A DNA stretch of 64,000 nucleotides from Rhizodiscina lignyota (Eukaryota; Ascomycota; Dothideomycetes; Aulographales; Rhizodiscinaceae), in contig ML978126.1 in assembly GCA_010015805.1 (NCBI GenBank), positions 1,798,001 through 1,862,000 of the forward strand, in the 5' to 3' direction. Position 1 is the first letter of the stretch; every line of letters begins with the position of its first letter. The position numbers and the translations under genes are program-made. Positions 32,792 to 42,965 of the stretch are shown piece after piece. Under the pieces are notes generated by a model, which searched no databases, had not been told where the DNA came from, and saw nothing but the letters and a program-made list of their open reading frames with translations.

Positions 32792-34978
32792 TTACTTTAG
32801 ATATGATTCAACGAACCCTTTCTCCGCGCGAATATACTCCAGTTGGGCGAGAGTTTGCTGCTCCACCTCCTCAAGAGACTTGAAAACTTGGCGCGCGCTT
32901 TGCTCCATTTGTTGTGTTTTCTCTCCAGCAATACATAATCCGGGAAGCGAAGGATTTGATAAACTACTACCGTCTTGAACCTCTTCGAGCCTGGCACGTT
33001 TTTCGGGGAGGCTGAAGTCTGTCCCAGCGCCGACCTTACGCTTTTCCGTGACTTCTGACTGATTCGTGTCCTGGGTGTTATCCAGCAGTGTCGTGATATC
33101 GTTCTGTTGTGCGTGAACGCGCTGCTGTTTCTCTGGGAGCGGATTTGGACAACTTCTCGATGACTTCTCGGGAGACGCGGCAGAATGTGATTTTGAGGAT
33201 CCCCCCCGGCGAGGACGAGATGATGGGACCTCAACATGCGATGCATACCTCACTGGTGACAATGTGTTTGCAGAGACTGTGTTGATTGATGGTGCTCTCT
33301 TCCGTGCAACACTGATGTGCGGCTCTCCTGGGCTCTTCACAGCGGTGGACTTTTTCTTGGAGTTTCTTGATTGCTTTAGCGATTCGCGAACATCAATGTT
33401 GGATTAAGACATCACTGTCTTTCTGGTTGGCGCTGCATTTTCCTGGTGTATTTGGAGATTTCTGTGATCTTTCAGGTTGCGCCTCAGTGCTGTAGCCAGA
33501 GATGAGTATTTGTTGTGGTAGACGTAAGCAGCCATTGATACTCAAGGGGCCAAAACTGCTATCTGCGCTCACCCCTTCCGACCGTGTTTCGTGCCTGAAT
33601 TTGTGATCAAGCGCGGAGTGGTCCTTGTCTAATCCCCTTTCTAGCTTGTTTTTTGATCTGAGATCTGCCGCTGGCCCGGGTTGCTCGTCCGGTTCCACCG
33701 CATCAAATGAAGTTGTTACAGCACTATCGGCCAGTTCTTCGAGCCTGAGTGCCATTGAACTTGACCAACTTTCGGCAAATACACTTTTACCACTCAAATT
33801 TTGGCCGCTCGCCGGTCCAGTGCTCTCCGGAGGGGCCTGTATTTGCGACTTGGCGTTGATCCTACTCGATGGACTTGGTTGATCCCGGTCGCAGTCTTCT
33901 GATGGAACAAATCTGGGATCGACAATACGAAGGGCTAGACTACCGCTGTCTGTTCCGTCTCGACATCGAAACCGGAGAATATCGCCACCCGTCCGCCGCC
34001 TGACAATGCAATAAGTATTGTTCCCAGCATCGAGTATAAATTCCTGAAGAGAGGTCAGTAATTATGAGAATCTTCCACTCGATACTACGAGGACTTACCC
34101 GTCGGTCAGCAATTGCGCGATAAGACTTAGGGCGCAAGACCACTGAACAAGTCCTTTCCATTTTCGGCAGCAAATGGCACGTTACACAATATGTGTGCAA
34201 CGAGGATAGGGGAGACCGTGGCTCATCTTCAGACTCGTTGGGGTAACCTTGGCAAACAAGGGCAGAGCAAAGATCTAAGCAACCCTGAAGGGGTCCGATG
34301 AAGATGTTGTGTCTTTGGAGACTCTCTCGTGAAGGCCATGGAGTAATTGAAGAGGCTTGGACGCAGGAATATCGACAAGAAGCGACAGACGATCTTGGAG
34401 TCGAGAGTTCAAGAAGTGAAGGAAACGATGAAGTCGACGAATAGCTTGCAGACGCGGATTCGCAATACTCATCATCTTCGTCTTCGCGCGATTTCGGCTG
34501 TTGACGAATCGCTCTTCGGTAGATGAACTGAGTATCTTGATTATTATCCAATCTCCAGATCGCGAAACAGCTTTCTTCATGACGATATGTAAGGACGCAA
34601 AATTTGTCGGACTCCAGCTGCAGTGCCCAGATCTTGAAAATATTCAGTACTAATATCTCCAATACAATAGAGAGGACTTACGCATTGTTTCCTTCTTTTG
34701 CCTGTGACTGCACCAGGGGGAAATGGTTTCAAAACAAGCTCCACCTCTTTCACGGGATCCAGACAATTGGTGCTCGACTTTTGTAAGCAACACTGAGGTT
34801 GCACTTTGTTTTGTGTCGCTTGGCCTTTCCACTCGCGTGTCTTAAGATTGGGAGGAGGGTTGTTGAAGCTAGGCTGTCCCCTAAACCGTTGCGAAGGGTT
34901 GTTGGGGTTGATAATCCAATAGTTCTGCCGGGCCAATTCTTCGGGTGCTGGGAGAAGATAGTGGACATTGGACGGCAT
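32792..34978 (-). CDS. Tandem-family gene A: unrecognised CxxCH protein
   Basis: Exons 34978-34682, 34632-34099 and a third from 34043 join in phase 0. The N-terminus is MPSNVHYLLPAPEELARQN; a frame-continuous Met lies upstream at 35185. Order of features: PQCCLQK; WALQLESDKFCVLTYRHEES; a serine-rich acidic spacer; TYCVTCHLLPKMERTCSVVL (C-x2-C-H-x8-C); RREFILDAGNNTYCIVRRRT; a long disordered tail with KKKSTAVK and RKRAP; and a terminal coiled coil (KSLEEVEQQTLAQLEYIRAE). All blocks have counterparts in gene C. The third exon's frame closes at 33393, while the coiled-coil part (about 33405-32792) continues one frame over. Either a short intron near 33340-33420 or a one-base change must explain this; I found no good donor. 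Likely nuclear; function unknown. Confidence 0.6.
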
Positions 34979-35874
34979 ATCGTAACAACTCAAAGGTAAA
35001 GGGGTATACAGAGTAAATGATCTTCCGAAACTGCAATGGAAATTGTCAGGAGCGAAGTTGTTGCAATGTGAAAAGGAAAGGAGCGAACCTGGTGGGATAT
35101 AAATACTCTGTCCGGATCTCTGTGCTCTCGGGATTAAAGATTCGACAAGAAGCAGTAAGGCTGTCCCAAGGAGCCATAAACTCATCTGTACGAATCAATT
35201 TTCTGAAAATTCAGATCTGCATATGGGTCAGGGAAAGCTGCAGGCCGTATCTCAGCTTCAGCCCTCATTGTTGCTAAACGGAGAGGCTTGGTGATGCATG
35301 AGTGCATCTACAGAGGAAGGACAGGGATGGAAGTTAAGTACATATCGTCCCCGTCAATGCCGTAGCCATGTTGGATGTCTCCATGCCCCCTATATTTTTG
35401 CTGTATCTGGCGAGCTCAGAGGCCTGTGGGCCCAACAATCAGCGCATGCACTCGGCACGGACTGGAGATCGCAAGAGAGACCACGGGACTAAGGAGTGTG
35501 GCCATCTAGGCTGGCAAATCAGATTGTGCAGCAAATATCTATGCGACCGCCACTGGACACGCCAATCAAGCTAAAATCATGAATTACGATTGGGTGCCGC
35601 CTGGAGGCGTGCGTTGGGTGTCAATTCAACTGAGCTCTCCCAAATTATGTTACCTGCGTATTCTCAATGGTTACCTATTTAATTGATACGTTACAGAATT
35701 CGTAAGAATCGTCTGAGGCTCTAAGGCCTGCCAACAAACCAAGAAGTTATCTTGGGAGCATCAACGAAGCAGCTTTTGTGTTTTCATCGCGATAACATGC
35801 ATAACCTTTATCAGATTGCCGAAACTCCATGTCGAAGGAAGAAGACAAATATCCGTTTTCCCAATCTCAGGACT
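34979..35874. other. Spacer between tandem-family genes A and B
   Basis: About 900 bases. The first 200 may be the leader of gene A, since its frame stays open to a Met at 35185 (MSLWLLGTALLLLVE, hydrophobic). The rest shows no coding signal. Confidence 0.4.
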
Positions 35875-37003
35875 CTATGATGGATTGATAATACGTTCTA
35901 ACTTCAACTCTTCCCTCACTTGCTTTGCCTGAGTGATTCGGAATTAGTACATGAGTTGCCCCAAACGGGATCCCCTCGTGGGCGTACCTTTTGCTGTTCT
36001 CTCAATGATTGCTCCTCGAATGTGAGCTTCTCATTTCCAGTTTGCTGATTTTGCCTCCGTTCTAGTTCTTCCTATATAAGTAAGCTATTAACTGCTGAGT
36101 TAGTCTGCTATGGGGAAAAGGCCCATACCTCATCTCTACTTCGCATCTCTTTGGTCTTTCCTGTGTATTGCTGTGGTGCAGCCGTTCTGTTCATGCTTGC
36201 CAAAACGGACTTCGTCTCTCCATTTTCTTCCTCTGCCATCTTTTCAGGCCGCTTCTTTGAAGACCTCGAGGATGTGCAAGAGGCACCGTTCTTTGTACGC
36301 TTGCGTTTGTTGTTCGGATGTACAGGCACAAATTCATATTGGATGCTCCGGTATGCCTGTTTAGTATGTGTCTGTGCGCTGACTGATTGCGCTTCCAATG
36401 TTTGCTGAGCATGGTGGCGATATGCAGGTGGAGCCGTTTGTCCCTCCCCTGGAGTGCGCGCTGTGATCATCTCCCTGTGAGAGATGTTGCTGAAACTTGG
36501 TTCATACGCATGTTGAGTGACTGATGCGTGTTTTGACGGTGTTTCGTGCAGGCTTCTTGGCGCAAACGAAGCATTCCGTGGGATGCTTTCAGCAAGAGGC
36601 ATGGCGAGAGGACATTGGCCAGCAGCAGCGAAATAATGGTACGGTTCTGGAGCCGATGATGTTCCAACGTGAGATATCGTGCACTCCAAATGCACAGACA
36701 GGAAAGCGGAGGTATTCTCATGGCCTGGATTAACCAAGGATGCGGAGAATGGAAGATGCCTTGAGCGATATTCAAAGGGAAATGATTGGGCTCGAGATGT
36801 GTTTGGGGCTGGACTGACGGAAGAGGTGTGCGGGCACTCGCCGAGGATGGTCACAAGTGTGGCAGACTGAAAGAAACGACGTTAGAGAAAGGGCATGCAA
36901 TACACGTTGGTGCATGGGATCATACCATCATCTCCATTTCTTCTCGCGCAGTACTCCTTACGGTGCTAGCACTCTTAGGCGTCCGGTTTGCCTTGCTCTC
37001 CAT
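35875..37003 (-). CDS. Tandem-family gene B: short relative, four exons
   Basis: Exons 37003-36926, 36866-36129, 36071-35988 and 35928-35875 (26 + 246 + 28 + 17 codons plus stop) sum to 317 residues, all joins phase 0 with GTATGA/GTATGG/GTACGC donors and CAG/TAG acceptors. The product starts MESKANRTPKSASTVRSTAR, has a disordered middle, basic stretches (NNKRKRTKNG, SSKKRPEKM), and ends in a charged coiled coil (EELERRQNQQTGNEK, KQVREELKLERI). The last three exons repeat the 3' exon architecture of gene C: a big disordered exon ending in E, a small coiled-coil exon, then a very short last exon. It lacks the N-terminal cysteine motifs of A and C. Probably nuclear by its basic clusters; function unknown. 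Confidence 0.68.
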
Positions 37004-37308
37004 TCTATAACCAAACTTTACCTATACGCCATAATGTAGAAGTATAGAGATAAGCAAAAACTTATGAGTAGCTCCAGAAATGTTGCTCAGAGTAGAAATA
37101 TATGGAGTTACGTGAGAGACAGATTGTCAGAACTGAAGTCACAGTACGATGAGTATCTAGGCATAAGAAGCCTAAAGAGCTACTATCATAGAGGAAAGCT
37201 AACTATTTATAAATACCAGACCCGTCCTGAAAGGGTAATGAATACAAATTAAGATACTCCCTGTAAATCTCATATCGGAACCAGAATGGATTCAAAGGAG
37301 GCGAGATA

Positions 37309-37572
37309 CTACGCTAATAATTCGACTGGGAAGTGTACCTGCAGAGCAAGTTCAAGGGTGATAGGGCCATCACATTGCACGAGTCTAGACTGTCGGGGGT
37401 CATGTACGAGCGGACGGAATTGCTGCTCTTCGCCTTGGGATGGTGGTGAGGGATGATTACATGGCGCAAGTGCAGGCCAGAAATAGCTGGTTAGTGGCCA
37501 TCGGGGATGCAGGTAGAGTCTCCCGGTCTCCATCGAAGAGCAGAGTGAGGGGCGGCTATGAGCCCCTAGCAA
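37309..37572 (-). other. Exon-like stretch upstream of gene B
   Basis: A minus-strand frame containing SRLVQCDGPITLELALQ ends at a GTACAC donor-like site near 37339. LVQCDGP..LELALQ resembles the PQCCL..VELVLK region of gene A, so it may be a remnant of gene B's missing N-terminal part. Support is weak. The stretch also contains the 15-base word ggccagaaatagctg (37475-37489), which is otherwise found in the terminal inverted repeat of the MITE at 41.4 kb. Confidence 0.3.
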
Positions 37573-37639
37573 ATGGTAGCCTTCCTGTGCTCAAGGGGTG
37601 TTGCATGTATGAGCGCGACTTACTGTCTGTGGCTTCACT

Positions 37640-37930
37640 AGTAAGCCCGGGCTAAGAGTATCGTCTATAATTTTAATTTCTTCGGAAAAGGTGTCGCATC
37701 TCTAATAATAGGTAGCTCTCTTTAATCTTCTTACTTTTATCAACTGCTATTATAGTTAAAATATAGAGAAATCGCGTAAACAGTAGTTATTTTACTCTAA
37801 TAGCTACGTAGTTATAATAATATTAAAAAACTCTCACCTCCTAAGTAGCTGATAGGTCTAGGTAGTAATAGTAATTTAAGAGGTAAAGCTATAGAAATCT
37901 AAGAAGAAGGCTGAAGTCGATCTGTCAGAG
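37640..37930. repeat. AT-rich, TA-rich tract of RIP-like composition
   Basis: The sequence switches abruptly to A/T-dominated, TA-step-rich text (for example tagttataataatattaaa), then back to normal at about 37930. In Pezizomycotina such islands usually are repeats mutated by RIP (C-to-T change in duplicated DNA). No element family can be named. Confidence 0.5.
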
Positions 37931-38861
37931 AGTTGTAACACACGGAGGTACCTCACCGCCCGGGAAAGGCCATGTCACATTTAACAGAACGTCCTTATCA
38001 CATCAGGCCAGTCGACTCTTCCACAATTTTCTCTACCAGAGCTGCTGCGGTACCACCACACCCCGCAGAAGAATGCCGTGCTCGACCGGCGACCAGAAAG
38101 CTAGACATTAAGGCAATCGATCTGCACGCCTTCCTTGTTCAGGTTGCACCAGATACAATGGACGGAGTTCTCCGGTCAGTATTGTGCAGTGCTATCAGTC
38201 CAAGGATGAATAGAGTTTGTGCTGTGCAGAATGAGTGAGTCAGTGGTGCAGATGGAGCGCAGGATATTGCGTCGATCGATCGATCTAGAGAGAGATCCGT
38301 GAATGAACTCTCGGGGGCTCGGGCTCGGGCCGAACGGTCTCGGCTTCGCGAACTCACAGCAGGGGAAAGGAAGGAAATTCGAAGTTAATTGATCTTCCAT
38401 CTGTGCAAAGTGATAACAATTGTGGAAGAGTTCAGTAGTAATAAAGATATATATGAATGTTCAATTCACTAATGCTTTGGTTGAAGAAGGGCGGAGTGTG
38501 GATATAATGAGGCGGCGGTCTCACGATGGGCAGACGGATCATGCTAAATGGCTACTTCTCATTTGCTTTTGAATGATGATGCTACCGAAATTCAACACTT
38601 TCGCCAGAAGGTTCAGATGAGTCAGATAAGTTCTCGCACTGCTGTGTAGGCATCCAGCCGCCCGACTCCGTTTGTCTTCCAGGCCCTTCTCTTCAAGCCT
38701 TCTAGTGAGCACACACTTGAGCACAATTGTAAACATCCTTCCAGTCCGACTTCGGTATGTTGTTGTGTCTATATAGATAAATTCCAGCTTTGTCGGCAAT
38801 CAGCGTCGAGGATTTGATACCAATAATGACCGAAAGATCGAAGCAATCTTGCCTTCATATG
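37931..38861. other. Spacer downstream of gene C
   Basis: It carries a short self-complementary run (gcgtcgatcgatcgatc) near 38268 and a small repeat gggctcgggctcggg near 38325. No coding region is supported. Confidence 0.4.
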
Positions 38862-40773
38862 TCAATCGCCCAGACGCCTCATCTGTCAAGATCAGTATAA
38901 TCTATTCAAGCAATTATTACGGCAGATCTTACTAGTTGTTCCTTATCAGCGATCTCATCATCGAGGTTCCGAATCGTAAAGAGATATTTCCTGCGCATGT
39001 GCATCTCCTCCTCGGTGATTTTCTGCATCTTTTCCTGTAGAATTAGTTAAAAGATGATACGAATTCAAGTAGCGCGAACGGATCATAGTATACCTCAATA
39101 TACGCGAGATGACCGCGCTTCTCCTCGATAATGTCTGCTAACTGATCCAATGGCAAGGCAGAGTATTGGCTCTCCGATCTGGGCCGCTTCCGACTGCGTC
39201 CAGATTCTGTGTCGTCACCATTCGAGCGAGCAGCTGGATTGATGCAACGAGCGGAAAAGCCCTGTGCTGGAGAAGCACTGTCATTGTAACTTGCGTTGGA
39301 ACATATCCTCTGCGTCTGAGTTGGGGTCCAACTGCTGGGGTTGCGAGGCTCTTTCTGTTGGAAAGAGTGTGTGGAGCTAGAGCGAGGAGTCGCGGGGAAT
39401 GAAAAGATCGTCTCCGCTCGAGATGCAGTGGGCTCATCGGCGGAGAATACTGAATCTGCTCCAATGTCTTCGAATTGATTAGCTGCTAAGCTTAGTACGC
39501 CTTTGCCAGACGTGTTTCGTTGGCTGGTGACATGGCTGGCCTCATGATGCTGCTGGGCCCCAACCTTCACATCGTCATCGACTTGAGAAGAAATCGTATA
39601 AGGAGTGTGTTCTGTTATGTTCGCATAACTTGGACCAGAAGGTGGTAGCTTAAGAGTAGCCTCGGTAGCATATATCGGCATTTGGACTCGAACCGCGAGC
39701 TGCTCGCTATATTTGCCATCTTGACGGAGGAAATGGAGATATCCATATTGGTCCGGTTGACTGATCAGGCACATGTGTTCGGCATCGATGAATAGAACGA
39801 ATGCCTTGAACGAGCTCGCCGATTAGCATACGCACTATTTCCAATGTCGATGGAACGGAAAACTCACGTATAGATTATCTGTGATCCTTAGAGGCTGCGG
39901 CAGAATCTTTGAGACACATATCCGCTCGTTGTCCTTACGAAAGTGGCAATATGCGCAGTATCCAGAAATTCCCCCCGGAAAGGACAACTTCACTACGACA
40001 TCAGTATCGTAATTGACTCTATTCCGCCTGAGCCTCTCTCGAATGATTTGCTGCCATTCATGCCCAGGTCTGCCAATGATCTGGTGAGCTTTGAGGATCT
40101 CACTTGGCGGGGCATCGGTGCTACTTGACATTTTGAGACACTGGCGTTGATTGATGTGATCAAGTCTTGACGTCGGAAAATCGCCAGAGGTTTTGCTCTG
40201 CCGAGCCGCAGGCAGAGTAACGATTGGAGGCGCAGAGATGTTCAGTTTCAGATCAGCGGTGTGTTCGCCAGATTCTCTCCCCATCTCTTGGCCCTTGACC
40301 TTCACAAATTTGAACGGTGTCTTGTAGCCTTTGGAAGGGCTCCAGACTGAATATTCGCCAATGCCAGGCTTCGTCTGACCAAGGATGCAATACCAGTTAT
40401 TCTGCAACTTCATTGCCCAAACCTGGGATGACATTAGCGCAAGTACATCCAATGAAACAAGGTGTCTCACCCCTTGCTGCTTTCCCTCTTCCTCGTTGAA
40501 AAATGTTACTTTCATCTCCATCACCGGCGGGGGTTTGGCTTTCATTGCTTTGTGTAAGTTGAGACAACATTCAGGGTGCACAAGCCTTGTCTTTTCAGCG
40601 TTATTCCTGTAAGACTTGTATATCGCGATACTTTTTGGATTATGCCGCCCAAGTTCAGCCCAGGTTGGGTTTCCATGGATGCTCTTCGATGGCGTGTTGG
40701 GATTTCCCACGTAACAGTCAGAGTGCACCAACTGTGCAGCTGATAGATTTAATATACAGCCGGAGTGAAGCAT
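38862..40773 (-). CDS. Tandem-family gene C: unrecognised CxxCH protein, 563 residues
   Basis: Exons 40773-40471, 40422-39868, 39804-39094, 39034-38933 and 38882-38862 sum to exactly 564 codons. Order of features: NPTWAELGRHNPKSIAIYKS; HPECCLNLHK; VWAMKLQNNWYCILGQTK with GEYSVWSPSKG; a spacer; SGYCAYCHFRKDNERICVSK (C-x2-C-H-x8-C); YAFVLFIDAEHMCLISQPDQ; disorder with GRSRKRPRSE; and a C-terminal coiled coil (LDQLADIIEEKRGHLAYIE, ITEEEMHMRRKYLFTIRN). The intron at 40423-40470 is a multiple of three and stop-free, so naive translation reads through it. The start may lie in a further upstream exon (a frame opens at 40975). The CxxCH..C cluster may bind zinc. Nuclear location inferred; function unknown. 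Confidence 0.7.
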
Positions 40774-42965
40774 ACTGAAGTCTCTCGTGTAGTTCTGGCT
40801 TCTGTTGATACACTGACACTAGAAATATACGGTTCCTCGTGCACAATGGCTGCTGAGCAGAGAAGAGAGGGGTTGGAAAAATTTGATAGTGACTGAGAAG
40901 CTCTTGCGCCTGGACAACGAAACTGGGATCTCGCTGCGTCATGAAGCACGGCTCAAGCTTGCGTGATAAACACATGGTCGGTTAGATGATACAAGATTGG
41001 CCGATTCACTCCAATATGACCGCAAGAAAAGCCTAACGACCTCGCATGATTCGAAAGCGGTCCAGCCGTGGTCGAACGCAACAATATTGCCACAGGAAGG
41101 AAGGAAGTCTATTTGCGGCTACCCGCTTCTGAACAAGTGACAGGGACTTGCAGAAAGCTGGACAGAGCTGTGGATGGGTTCCAATACCCACTTAGAAAGA
41201 TAGGTACTGCTATTTGATTGACTTACGGCCAAGCCACTCGCTTAGGTAGACGCCACCTCTAATCTATTCTAGATAAAATGTGAGCTACACCTCTCCTCTT
41301 CTAGTCTGTAAGGCCTCTATTAGATAACGTCGACAGAACGAGGCGATAAAGGAAATATTTCGATGTATCCCCCTCACGGCCAGAAATAGCTGCCAAAGTG
41401 CACCTAGTCTGAAAAATTCTAAGAGGTTAGGAAGGTTCTTTAAGTGAAGCGGAAAGAACATGACTTTCGGTGGTTAGCGGAGTTTAGGTAGGTTGGCAGC
41501 CATTTCTGGCCGTGAGGGGGATATGCCTGCCGAGCTTTTGATTCTCCCTTGTCATATTGATATATCTTTATACTATTGGTTAGAAAAGTGGATCCTTTGT
41601 GTTTGACCTACGAATTCCTCGTACCGCGGCGTAGAGCGCTGTAGCCTTACTCGATGCGAGTGGTTGCGGAGAAATATGATACATCGCCTGCTGCGCTTTG
41701 CAAGCCTCATCGCAGGCCGAGCGAAAGAGTAGAAGACTGCTGCCTACGGCATCTAGGATGTACTATCTAATAGAAAATAGGATCTGTCTGATTTTTAGGT
41801 CAAGTACACTGAAGGACGTAGACTATTTGTAAAAGAACCAACTGGGCAAAGAAGCCGTCTTATTGCGGCTTGGAGAGTATCCCGCAGGGGGTACCTAGGT
41901 AACGTCTCCATCGGTACCGGTACCTTGGGCTTCGATGATGACAGCCCCTTGTCGTGCTCACTCGAATCTGAGGCCATCTGTAACAATACTTTTATGCAAG
42001 TATCCGAAGCTCGCTTGTTGGAGTGAGGTTGCAATAAAGCCCTGCCAAAAACGGTGGGTCTCGGGGGTGGGGACGGGCCGCCAAATGATTCGGATCGGGT
42101 GCCCGAGGAACCGTGGTCGCGGGCACGTTGCGGCACTTGCGGGGCGCCGCCTTGCACCTGATCGTCGCTCCGGAGTAGGTTGTTTGTAACCACCTCACAA
42201 TCTCATCCTTTCGACAACGTCATACCTATGCCCGCCCGCGCATTGGTTCTTGTGGGAACATCCATGCTTGTGAAGTGCGCAAATCTTTGGTAAGTATTCT
42301 CTGTATGTCTCCGATTTTTGTATCTCATGTCCCCAAGTCACAGCAATTTGCATCACCTTGCACCACCTTGCACTAACACGTCGGTAACTGTTGGCAGACT
42401 GCGGCAGACTGCGGCGGCACATTGTGTCGCTTCTGCAGATTTCCGTTCATCGGAGTCTCTTGTATTTGTTAAAGCTACATATTTCACTCAGTCTCTCCAA
42501 TTAGGAATGACAATGGAAGCTCGGCTCCTGTGCGTGGCTCGTCCCCGCTTCCCCAGACTGTTAGTTGCATGGATTCCCCACACAACCACTTCGGCATTGA
42601 CCAATTTCGTACCCTGCTTCATATGATTGAAAAGGAAGCTCTGCATCACAGTGCGTACCGAGGACGAATGCCATCAGCTTGGCTAAATCTAGATCTCGCA
42701 CCATGTGTCTGTTTGAGAGCACACCTCCGCCCACCAACATCTCCAATGCGAATGCGAACCAATGTGCTGATCTTCAGACGATGTGCCATTTTTCGCCTAT
42801 CATCCCCACTCGCATCATTTTCCGAATGAAAAGCGAACGGAACGCTGACTGATATAATGATGGAGGAACGCTATCTTTAACCCTCAGCTCCGAGCTTCCT
42901 CGAGGCGGATTGAGCTCAATTGATATTCCCTTTCTCTTTCGTTCAGACATCTCGATTCATTCGAC
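40774..42965. other. Gene-free stretch with a MITE
   Basis: 2.2 kb between gene C and the TRI12-type pump. It holds the MITE at 41366-41523, AT-richer flanks around it, short direct repeats (gcaccacctt/gcaccacctt near 42350; cagactgcgg repeated near 42400), and a doubtful frame at 41795-42193 (minus) that I do not call. Confidence 0.45.
41366..41523. mobile_element. MITE with TA target duplication (Tc1/mariner-like, 154 bp)
   Basis: Terminal inverted repeats at 41368-41396 and 41493-41521 match at 28 of 29 positions (outer ends TCCCCCTCACGGCCAG). They are flanked directly on both sides by TA, the target duplication typical of Tc1/mariner/pogo transposons. The 154-base element has no coding capacity. 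The near-perfect ends argue for fairly recent insertion. Mobilisation would need a transposase from a related full element elsewhere. Confidence 0.85.

Noticed and set aside
41795-42193. 132-codon minus-strand frame near the MITE
   Set aside because: No coding-like pattern, and frames of similar length exist on the opposite strand at the same place.
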